Below are positions 10,801 to 22,600 of a DNA stretch of 64,000 bases, in pieces. This stretch comes from Lineus longissimus (lineage: Eukaryota > Nemertea > Pilidiophora > Heteronemertea > Lineidae): the NCBI RefSeq assembly GCF_910592395.1, contig NC_088320.1, positions 12,956,501 to 13,020,500 on the forward strand, written 5' to 3'. The translations under genes and the position numbers were made by a program. Within the stretch, counting starts at the first letter, position 1; the number at the start of each line of letters is the position of its first letter. Under the pieces are notes generated by a model. That model was not told the DNA's origin. It worked only from the letters and a program-made list of their open reading frames with translations, and did not search any database.

Positions 10801-13800
10801 CCAGGAAAAAATGTATAATATTTGGGGGTTTTCGTGATTGTCCGGCCCAATTCGCAATATTGCCATTTGGGATGGTGAACAGAGCTAGGAGCAAATGTGA
10901 CGCTTATGATTTATTAAAAGAAATAAAATACCCGATTTAACATCCTGCAGAATCAGGGGCATATATGTGATATACGACACAAATGGGTTGTCCTCATGCA
11001 TTCACTTTGGAAACGCATTTTAAAATAGATGTTACGTCCTGTTAATGGGGCACGTCATCATCGCGTACATTTGGGAAAAACTCCCTAACGAGACCAATGT
11101 GGAAATCGTCCGATAATAGAATGCAGACATTTTTTTCATGCATGTTGGGGTTTTTCCGAAATGCTTGATATCTTAGCGGTTTAGACAATTTAACAGTTAT
11201 GGAATATTACAAATATTTATTATAAGGATAATTTATCATAATATCGATATTCTCGAGCTGTTTTTATGCTGATTCCGCCCAGATTCCGCAGAATCCGCAG
11301 GATCGCCATGCCCATGATATTGGGCTATCGATACAGGTCTTCCTGTGACCATGCTGTGACAGAGGCCGACCTTTTATTTCAGCCAATGAATGCCCCCTAA
11401 CAGAACATTGTATTACAGTCTATATACAAACAGTGTAGACTTCACCATTTGTGTGCTTGAGTCAGTCCGTCCTGTCTTGTTCTGCATGTCCGTGTTGCAT
11501 GGGCTGAACTTTTTTATGTGTCCCTACCAAAACGGATGTGCATCACAACTACCAATATATCAGTCCTTGACATCTGTATCGGGAGGCATTTTATAATCAG
11601 ACTGATAACCCTTAACAATGCATCTTATGATTGAGAGTCAGCCTCCCCATATTGTTTTTCTGGTGAACAGAGAAATGAAGCGTAGGAACACTCTTTGAAA
11701 TATTTGTAAATATGTTTGACCTTTTGAAAACCTTGGTTTTTCGGCCAGCACAAATATGCACTCCTGCGTGGAGGTGCAGCGACGCGACAAAGCAGAGTAA
11801 GAAGGTTTCCACAGTCTCAAAAACCTCTACGGGGTGTGTATTTTGTTTCCAAAAGACTTTTAAAGATTTTTTCAGAACCTCACCAACATTTATTTCTAAG
11901 ACTAAGAGTGCTTGTGCCCTATATTAACCATAGTTTAGATGGTGCAACCATTTTCAACCATTCCACTGCTGCATCGAACACACGTTTATCTTTAGGCCTA
12001 TCAAAAAATCATATTTTCTTATTTCAGGTAGGGGTGTTTTCACTGAAGTCCCTTTTGAAAAGGGTGACTTCCTCTTGATTTACAAGGGGGAGGTGATAAA
12101 AACAGCTGAAGCTGAAATTAGAGAAGAACGTTACAAAGAGGCTGGTTTAGGAAGCTTTATGTATTTTTTCAAATTCGGAAGTGAAACGATGTGGTAAGTT
12201 TTAATGTGTTTGCATTTAAAAATTATGCGGTTAAAGGGAATTTCGCACGACAATCGATTCAGCCTCCTTTTTACATGTTCCTGGGCGGTGAAAATGAACC
12301 TTTTCATTCCCTGTTTGAAAACTGGCGCAGATCAGTGAGCTAGATTAGACCTAATAAACATTAAGACAATAAGGCCCGCAAGCAATAGGGTGCCATTCAG
12401 GAACTTGCTTACGACTTGATGAAGCATCAATTGCTTTGATACCGACTGACACGCGGGAGGGACAATGCATTGCTCATACGAATTCGAATTCGAATTCGAA
12501 TGTTGGAGATGAGTAAAGAGTATCTGTATTGTTTTTTGATCTAGAACGTCACCCGCTTCGACCATTGTCATCCAGTTGCTCCTTCCTGACATAGCTACAT
12601 ATTATGAGTTAAACAATTACTTCTGAATATGCACTGAGACTTTGTCAGGGGGCAGGTACAATCTGGACTACCAACATATGTCGTGAATATTTGCATGCTA
12701 CAACTTTCAGACAATATATCAATTATATAGGAGAGTTTGTTCCACCCGAACTTTGAACTTTCGATTACTTTATATTGTAATGCATTTTTTTATACGAGGT
12801 TTGATTGCTGAGGGTAATTACCTTGCATGGCTAATTTATTTGTTTGAATTTCAGTGTCGATGCAACACGAGACGATGGAAGTCTTGGGCGCTTAGTGAAT
12901 GATGGCGTGAACGGGTCGGACAATTGTTCAATGAGAATGGTTGCGAAGGAAGGGAAGCCATATTTGGCTTTATTTGCCAGCAGGAACATTGGCATTGGCG
13001 AGGAATTACGATACGATTATGGTGTTACAGATCTACCATGGCGAACATCTGACAAGCCAGTAAGCTTTGTTTTTTATCAATAATTAGACCCTGTCGTAGT
13101 GTGGCATGACACCAAGGGAAAATCAGTTGTTCTTGGATGATTCAATTAACCTCTGACAAATTCATTGTCACGAAGACTCAAGTTCTTTTAAACAGACTAC
13201 TCGTGCATTTTAGCATACATAGAACTGGTGATATTATTGATGCATAAAAATCCAAGAATATGAGAGGTCTCCCCTTTTTGTGTATGCACTTTCTGAACGT
13301 TGAACTAATTACGTTTAAGTGGACACGAAGTGCGATCGGCTATGCTGAAGACCGGTCCACTTAAAAAAGTTCCAGTTCGACATTAGGTTGAAAATGCCTC
13401 TTTCTGAAAGAAATGTCCCCATAACTATGGCATTTTCGATATAAAGAAGGACCAAGTGATTAGTGATTTTAAAACTACCAGTCTAATGTTGTTATTTTTT
13501 CATGCAAGTGCCCCCACCGAAATATGATTGGTAGAACATGATCATGGAGCGAGACAGACAAAATAATGTGTATGTTTTCAAGTGTCTGCTAAACAAACAT
13601 TGTCACTTACTAGAACTGAAACTTTTTCCGAATCGTGTTTAGGTTATCTGGTCACTACTCCGCTCGGAGCTCTTCTGCTTTCAACTTTACAACCTAGCTG
13701 AATATCAGTTGATCTGGAAATTACAATTTAATTGGCAGAAATCGTACAATGACCGACTGGGTTTTGGATAACCCATGATATTTGATGTTTTTCTGCAGTT

Positions 13801-16629
13801 CATTTATGAATTAAGAGATCTAACATAGATCAAAATGCGATTTGGCTGGGGAGCCAGCAACATGGTTAGCATACGTGCATTTTTTCAAGAAATGTGAGAG
13901 TTCACCATATTTTCCCTGTAAGTGGACCCCTGTCCTCTTCACTCTATTATAAGTGGACACACTTGCGTTAAGAAGTCGAAGGCTGGTCCACCTAAAGCCA
14001 GAATACATGCATGCAAATTGGTTGTTTTTCGAGCAAACAGGCCAGGCTTCGTCATGGTTTGTCAGTATCTGGGTTCTCCCTTTGATACGATAGAGTTCTA
14101 ACACTGTGAATGCCTTCATTGATGGAGATATATAACCCTTCCTGGACATGTCCCCATAACTATGTATTAAGGGGCCAAATGATTTTGAATCTACCAGTCT
14201 AATGATCCTTCTTCATGCTAGTGTTCGCAATATAATATGATTAATTAAGCCTGTTGCAACTTGATCATCATGGGGCATACTGAATTTCTGTGGTATTGCC
14301 TCCATTAGCATTCGCCCACACTGACGTGTGTTGTCTTGAAGTTGAACAATGTCAATACATTGAGGGTCAAGATGCCATGAGGAGACATAGGCTGAATGTG
14401 GGCGTCCGTCAAAAAAAGTGCAATTGACTGGGGGTATCGTAAATTAGTTAAATAATTACACTGATCCTGTAGTGTTTAAAAAATTGATTACACGTACGTC
14501 TAGTTCTATTTCAGATGAATTAATGAACTGATCTCCACTGTTGGCTACTATCTGCTCTTGCTATAAAGTTTATATTAAAACAACCAAGTGGAGTAATATG
14601 CAAAAAAATTTAACTTTCAGAAATTACCGGGACAAAATGATCAGCACGGAACCAGAGCCAAAAACAAAAATCACCAATCAAGCAGGTCAAAGACCCAAAT
14701 GCCCCGAACGCCAACTGGCCAACACGTCAACACTGTAACAAATTCTAGTCGAGAAAGGGAGTCAGAACACAGTCTTGAAAACAATTCACAGAACTCATAC
14801 AATGGCAAAGGTAAATGTTTTTAAAAGCTCCATAAAGTATTATTGTGTCGCATTTTGCTTGCATTGAAACGCAGCAATATGTTACTGCAAACAAATGGCA
14901 GATCGAGATGTATGAAATCAAAGTTGCCAGCTTTTTGTTTCTTTGAGGTTGATAGAGCCACACTTTACCTATCTCCAAATCAATCATTATTCTTCTGCAC
15001 CATCTTTATTTCTTTAGTTACGTGTGTTCATAGCGAAATCAGTGGGGTGAACTACTGTACCGGATTTTCGACATCAGTTCATTGATCGAAGGATTCTAAA
15101 ACGGTTTAATATGTGTCTTTCAGATTCATCAAATGTGCTCGAGAAAAATGACAATATTGCACAGAGTTCTGGAGAGGTTATCATCAATGAGCAGGTGGAG
15201 AAAATAGAGAATACTAAAGGTAAGGAAATATCATCTTTATATAAAAGTCGTGTTCCATGATTCTATTGTCCAATGCATTTTAGATTCGTCTTCTTTACAG
15301 TGTTGATGTGCATCGGAAAATCTATCTAGATTGCGGATGGTCCCTTATATAACATGATGTGTGTGGCTCTAATGTTCTAACGATCATTGGACATACTACA
15401 TGTGTGTCATCAGAGAGTCAGCATTGCAATAGGATCACTAAATTGGAAAGTTCTATGCTGTATCATTTCAGGTTCCGCTGCATCTGAATCAGTTTGCCTG
15501 CTGATCAACAATGAGACACATGAAATCTGTGATGTTGTGAAGGAGAGTAATGAACAGCCTTCATCATGTTCAGATGGTCATGAACCACCTGTGTCTGTGC
15601 ACGAGCTGAGTTGCGATGATTTGGAGATAAATGAAATTGAGGTAAGTTATTTATGTCATTCGGTTAAACCCATCAGTAAACATCAAACTGACTCCCTCTG
15701 ATGAGTGATAGTTTTCTTCAGATCATAAAATAAGCTGCAGTGACAGCCAGATCTAGTGATCAAATACAATTTTGCTGATAAGTTTCCGACCTGCATTTGA
15801 TGCAGAATTAGCAAAATTATTATTTTTTTTTATCAGCAAAATTTATTTGATAGCACTTACATGTTCCTTTTCAGATATTAATAAATGAACCAGCTGACAT
15901 TAGATGCAAAATGTTCTTTCTTTACAGGCGTTGAATGTTCATACTGAAGCCTCGGCGATATCTGCAGAACAGCAGCTAACTGATATCATCCTTGATGCTG
16001 AAGTGGGGGCGATCATGACTCAGCCATCCAATGGTAAGTACTAATATCTAACCCATAAGAGTACAGTAGACCTGCACACTCATGATAATGTATTTATTTG
16101 GGAAGAAACGCGCTGCAACACAGGGTTTGACATGGCATTTCAGTATAAGGACAACAACAACTCGCATACACTTTTCTGAATGTTTATTGCCAAAATCATG
16201 ATTAAATACAGGCATTTCTTTGTGATTCGGGGAGGGGGGAGGCTTTCCTTTGCCGTATGTGATATTTTGTGTCCCCATAATATTTGTGTTGTATCTAAGT
16301 CCCCTCTAACATATCGGAAACTTATCATTTGAAGTATTTTTGTTCCAAAATCATGATAAAACACAGGCATTTCGTTGTGATTCGGGGAGAGGGGGGAGGC
16401 TTTCCTTTGCCGTATGTGACATTCTGTGTCCCCATAATATTTGTGTTGTATCTACAATATTGAAAAAGTCCCCTCTACCTTGGGAAGTCCCCTCTAACAT
16501 ATCGGAAGCTTATCATTTGAAGTATTCTTGTTCTAAAGTAGGTTTGAAAAATGGTACGTGGAGCAAAATGGAGAAGCGATAAACTTTTTTTGGCTCACCG
16601 TAAGGGGAGTCTATACGATAGCGCTGTGT

Positions 16630-16669
<40 letters not shown>

Positions 16670-19600
16670 ATCCTAACAGTGGCACGTTTCTTAACTGCTA
16701 GGGCTATGAACTTGAAACTTTGTACACAGAATGCCCCAGGTCAGCTGACCTCTGACACTGATTTTCGGTCCGATCTGATTCTCTGTTTGGCCACCAGGGG
16801 GCCAAATGTCGATATCTAAAAAGTGTGATATCTCGCTTATTAGTGACTTGTTTTCGATAAAACTTTTGTTGTAGGTACTCATAGCAAATATACATTTTAT
16901 ATTATACGGGTTTTTAATTTGACCTTGTTTTCAAGGTCACAGAGGTCATATGGCGTAAATTGGCCATTAGAGTGTAAACTATGGCACGTTTCTTAACCAC
17001 TAAAGCTATGAACTTGAAACTTGGTACATATAACCCCCTATATCACATAGCCTCTGGTGCTGAATTTTGGTTTGATCTGATTCTCCACTTTGCCACCAGG
17101 GGGCCAAAAGTGGATATCTAAAAAGTGTGATATCTCGCTTATAAGTGACTTGTTTTCGATAAAATTTTTATGGTAGGTACTCTTAGGAAGAATACATCAC
17201 ATATCTTACGGGTTTTCAATTTGACCTACTTTTCAAGGTCACAGAGGTCATATGGCGTAAATTGGCCGTTAGAGTGTAAACTATGGCACGTTTCTTAACC
17301 ACTAAAGCTATGAACTTGAAACTTGGTACATATAACCCCCTATATCACATAGCCTCTGGTGCTGAATTTCAGTTTGATCTGATTCTCAACTTTGCCACCA
17401 GGGGGCCAAAAGTGGATATCTAAAAAGTGTGATATCTCGCTTATAAGTGACTTGTTTTCGATAAAATTTTTATGGTAGGTACTCTTAGGAAGAATACATC
17501 ACATGTCTTACGGGTTTTCAATTTGACCTACTTTTCAAGGTCACAGAGGTCATATGGCGTAAATTGGCCGTTAGAGTGTAAACTATGGCACGTTTCTTAA
17601 CCAGTAAAGCTATGAACTTGAAACTTGGTGCATATAACCCCCTACATCAGATAACCTTTGATGCCGAATTTTGGCCTGATCTGATTCTTTATTCGGCCAC
17701 CAGGGGGCCATAATGGAAAAAGGAAGAAGTGCAATATCTTGCTTATTTGAGTGAATTGTTTTCGATAAAATTTTTATGGCAGGGACTTCTAGCAAGGATA
17801 CACCACATGTCCTACGATTTTTGGATTTGACCTCCTTTTCTAGGTCACAGAGGTCAAATGGCGTAAATTGGCCATTAGAGTGTAACTATGGCACGTTTCT
17901 TAACTGCTGAAGCTATGAACTTGAAAGTTGGTACATGTAACCCCCTACATCAGATAATCTCTGACACCGAATTTTGGCCTGATCTGATTCTTGATTCGGC
18001 CACCAGGGAGTCAAAACTGAAAAAGTAGGACATGCAATATCTCGCTTATTAATGACTTTTTTTCGATGAATTTTTTATTGCAGGGACTCTTAGCAATCAC
18101 ACGATATTGATCTTGTTGATGTCATAGACAATTATTGGTTGGATCATAAACTTATATATACTGCCCTGTCTTATTACTTGACAATCAATACACATCTAAA
18201 AAAAGTCTTCATGCCTGATTGTGTTCACCATATTCACCTCTAAACTAAGCATGATCCTGCCTACTAAAAGATGTATACGGTGAGCACAATGGCCCCTGGC
18301 CGTTTCATTTTGCTATCCGTTACAGTGGCATAGGTTGAGACAGTCATTCCTAGGGAACATTTATTATGATACCAGAGAGTGTCAAAATAGATAATGATAG
18401 AATCTTCACTCAACATTTAAGGGTCAGCCGAACCGCATCCTATTTGTTTGGTCATCAACACTACCGAATTGTCTGATATTCCAAGTGCTGAAGCCCAGAT
18501 TCCCAATGATGTGCGCCCTGGAAAAGATCTTGATGGCAGTGAATATGAGGTAGGAATCTTTGAATGCGCATTATGAGACAATAAAAGGTCAAAATGTTTT
18601 TTTCGCCAGATTACAAAATAGATCGAAGCCATAATATATTGTTAAATTCCTTGTCATTGATAATGTTGCCCTGAAAAGTTTAACACAAACATGTGGCTGA
18701 GTGCTGTTACACCCTGTGAGTGTGAGTGTCCAAATAATCTATTATCAAGCAAGTTCATTATTATCATGTTTTATCCTCTTTATTTGACTGGTCAGCTTTT
18801 GATGAACAATCAAGACGTTCGCGCTTTTTTTCAGATGTTAGACACCAACACTCCCAGGGATATCACCCAAGTTGATAAGACATTATTGCTTGCTGAAGAA
18901 GAGATCGATATAAGAGAAAATCCAAAAGGTAATTTCATAATTCCATCCTGTGTATACCTGTATTCTGAAAAATTACCCTTACGTCCAAATGAAGTTTTCG
19001 CCAACTTCTCCAGGTGGCATACTAATGTATTTTGGGTTATTTCCAATAGCTGCAGTTATATTTCTCTATTAAAGCCATCATGTTGGCCTTCGCGCATTAA
19101 ACTAAATTTGAGTAAAATAACGCCTTAATATATAATGGCACAGTCAGCATAATGATATTCTAGATAATGTTTGGAATGTAGTATGGCGCCAGTGTGTAGT
19201 ATCAGTCATGCATGAACGCTGATATAATTGAAATTTCAGGTTCATCGACCCCTGTTCTAACACGGCAAAATAGAATCCAAGTCGACAAGATCCAAAGCCA
19301 TCCAGAACCAATCATCCCACTGCTGCCCAATGAGTTCAGAGGCAATTCTGTAATTCAGCCAGATAGTGCTCAAATTGGAGAAGATACTGAGAATACACAA
19401 GAACCTAGACCTAAAGGTAATTATCATTAGTGCTCTTACTACTACTACTACTACTCCTACTGGACGCCATGGCAGCTGACAAGTGACATCAATGATGCAC
19501 GCCAAGGAGGATCGACTTTTAGCATTCTCTAATCCATGCATGTTGCAAAGCTTCCAATTATGACGAAGTTACTGATACACTGAGCTGTTATACATTGTAA

Positions 19601-22600
19601 CTGTAGCAGACGATAATGAGGTGATAGAATAAAACAGCAGAGGTGTCACAGCTACGTCACAATGACTTTACATCAAACAATAATTGCAATGTTGTGTGAT
19701 CATCTGGGAGTACAAAATACAGATCTTAAGAAAAATTATATTACAGCAAAAACTGTATCCCAAATAAAATAAATTGCTGTACATACCTACGAAAATAAAT
19801 AATTATGTGATTTCAGAATATGCTGAACTCCTGCCAATATCTCCAACGATTTTCATGGATCAAAGGTTGCCAATATCTCCAACGATTTTCATGGATCAAA
19901 GGTTGCATTCAGACAATTTGTCACTAAATCTCTCAGAATCGGAGTATGGGATGATGAAGTTCGAGGTAAGGGAATTTATGTACATGCACAGGTACGAGGT
20001 GTTTAGTAAGTCCCATTCCCCAGTATCAGGATCTGATATTGCTACGCTAGCCATCAAGCATTCGAATATAACATTATGGCCTTCTGCACAGTACATGATT
20101 TATCTTCATGAATTCAACAGACGACTACATATTCGCCATCCAATGATCATCTCTGCTTTGTGATTATCGCTTTATGTGTGAATCTCTTGATTGCATTCTG
20201 TATGCCACATAGTTCTTTTACATCATTCAATTTCAGAACGAACAAGACACGGACGAAAACAATCACTCACCAAATGAAAGCTCCCAAGATAGTAGCTCCC
20301 AGGAGAATGAGACATGTGAAAACACAGAAGAAGTTAGATCCAAACCCTATTCAGAGTCTGGTGAATTAGAGAAGAGAAACGAACAAGAAGGTTAGTCTAG
20401 AAATGCATTTCAAGATAAATACGGTGTGGAACGCAGGGCGCCAAAAGGCTTTTGTTATGTTATCTGTTACACAATCTCAATGAGAGTAGGTGTAATGGGC
20501 TAAACATCTACAGTAACGTGATGCTGTATGTGGCATACCTATCATAATCTATTGAGTGCTGACAAATTGCTAAACTCCACTGTTTTCAACATGTTAGTGC
20601 CTGGACCTGGTGATTTGTTTCCCTTGATGTTATTTGTTCTGGGTACCATTTAGATACACTCATGACAATAATAATCCAACCAGATTTATTAAATCGAACA
20701 ATTTTACACATAAACCACCTTCTAATTTTGGTCTAATTTCACAATGGATGCAATAAAATTGATGTCAGCATTTCTCAAGCAACCGCTGTTTTTGTTGACA
20801 GGATTAGACAATCAAGACATATTTCGGTGTGGAGATTGTAAGCTGAGTTTCTTCAAAATAGACGACTTCCTTCAACATAAGAAGTCAGAGCTTCAGTGTA
20901 AAAAGCAAAATAGTGTCGAAAGGAGGAATGGGCCGGAGCCACCAGCAAATGAGAAAGAGAAGGTAAGAGCACTATTTAGCGTATGTTTCTGTGGCAATTT
21001 TGCCTCTGGTAGGTGCCAGATACTCCATTATACATGTCATAAATGAGGCATTTAGTGTCCGAGACGACAGCGTAATCATGTACATTGTTAGGTGATTTCT
21101 CACTGATGCAGTTGATGGATGGAACGATATGAGACCAGAGGTACTTTACACACGGGATTAAGAAAACAATTTCTGTTCATGCCTATGACTTCTGAGTGAT
21201 AGAGTGGGCAAAAGAGTAGTGTCCATGTGAAAATTCTATTTCATGGTAACATGTTTGAAATCATTGTTTTTCGATTTAATGCATCCAATTCTTGGATATC
21301 AATACTGTGACAAATTCAGCTTGAACATGTCAGTCATGTCCAACTTTTGCCCATGTTTAACATTGATCCAACACATGTTCAAATTATAAAACTTGTAATA
21401 TTCGAAGGTGTTTAGTTCAGTTTTCTTGCTTTTAGGCCTCAACGAGTGAAACAGCTTGTAGCAGTGCATCAGCAGGAAAGAAGAAAACAACGAAGATGAA
21501 GACCAAATCAACAGAGTCGAAATACCCATCAGGTAAGAAGCCATTTATGGGCAATATCTTAGTGTGTAGGGAGCAAATTGGGGAATGCAATCCATTTAAC
21601 CCTTTTGGCCCTATGAGGTGATCAGTTTGACTGTTTTGCTGAGAAGCTTCCGAGGATGCAAAACTACTGCTATAGATTACAACAGATAAAGCAATAGATA
21701 TTTTTGCCCCATAATGACAAATTTTCTTCTGTCAAATATTTCTCCATTGCAACTGACTTATCCGTTTGTATCTTGACTACCTGATATATTTACCATGCAC
21801 CCTTGAATGAGTGTTTTACGGTAGTGTTTCAACATATCAAGTCAATAAAGTGGACAATTGCGTGTCCACCTAATATGTTTGAGGTCGCTGGTGTACCTAA
21901 TATGATTGAGATGGAAATGTATTCATGAGAAAATATTGGTGATATCCCAAAGCCATCCATCCCCCTCCCCTCCCACCGGCGATCCGCCATGTGCCTTGTG
22001 GAGTTATCAAGATATCTTATGACCGTCTGGTATGCTCAAGGGGGGGGGGGCATGTATCTGGTTGACCACATAATCTGCCCACTGTCCACTTAAAAATGTC
22101 ATGCAAAACTTTCACTATTCCGACAGGAATTTGGCAGCATATGTGAACTTGGAGGGATTTAGCATGATGCTCTTTGTAATTTCTGTTATTGATGAGTGAT
22201 AGGGTCAGGCTGAATTATGTCGAGCAATGTTTTGAAATCCAAGTTGACATTTACCATTTTGGCATCACTGATATAATAACTAATCAATGGCATCGCTGAT
22301 ACCATAACTGATTGAGGAACGGTATACAATGTATCATTGCTATTAATGCTAGTGCTGATAACCGGCTAGTGACTGCAATGAAACTGGAGGTATTGGTTGT
22401 CACACCAAAACCGTGAGGGTGGCGCTAAGTTGTAGACCGAGGCGGTGCCAGGTTTTGGCCAATAATTGCTCCACCGAGTGGTTTAGGTGAGACAATCAAT
22501 GCTGACCGTGAGGTATCGACTTCAATTCTTAATCTCAAATCAAATAAGGAATAAAGTGGTTTTGAATGCTTTTGAAATGGTACAAATTCTACATTTTGCA

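Larger units (their letters stand above)
7884..13059 (+). other. exons 1-3 of the fusion gene: SET domain
   Basis: Three exons (7884-8018, 12028-12193, 12855-13059) encode residues 1-165. The first gives an Arg-rich start and the lead-in ERYINEYIGRGVF. The second carries FEKGDFLLIYKGEVI, the early SET strands as in KMT5A (SETD8, the H4K20 monomethyltransferase). The third carries CVDATRDDGSLGRLVND (residues 97-113) and EELRYDYG (residues 146-153). CVDATR and GEEL-YDYG match KMT5A closely. In KMT5A the cofactor-binding motif is RLINHS; here it is RLVND, so His is replaced by Asp. The catalytic-site Tyr of YDYG is kept. Methylation activity and target are inferred only from the family. Confidence 0.85.
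14621..20390 (+). other. exons 4-12 of the fusion gene: acidic low-complexity linker
   Basis: Nine small exons (14621-14810, 15124-15219, 15472-15641, 15928-16033, 18422-18549, 18835-18928, 19240-19416, 19817-19965, 20237-20390) encode about 420 residues rich in Glu, Asp, Ser, Asn and Gln with no recognisable fold. Splice phases alternate so that 1-to-0 exons are followed by 0-to-1 exons. Exons 6 and 8 look homologous (VCLLINNETHEICDV against ICLVINTTELSDIPS), as if an exon pair had been duplicated. Exon 11 contains a perfect 36-bp tandem duplication (19831-19902) giving two copies of LPISPTIFMDQR. Open reading across nine consistently phased exons supports the model despite the weak sequence signal. 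Confidence 0.7.

Noticed and set aside
10483-10894. Overlapping + and - strand frames inside the 9759-11313 element
   Set aside because: Neither shows transposase motifs; both look like chance frames in a non-autonomous element.
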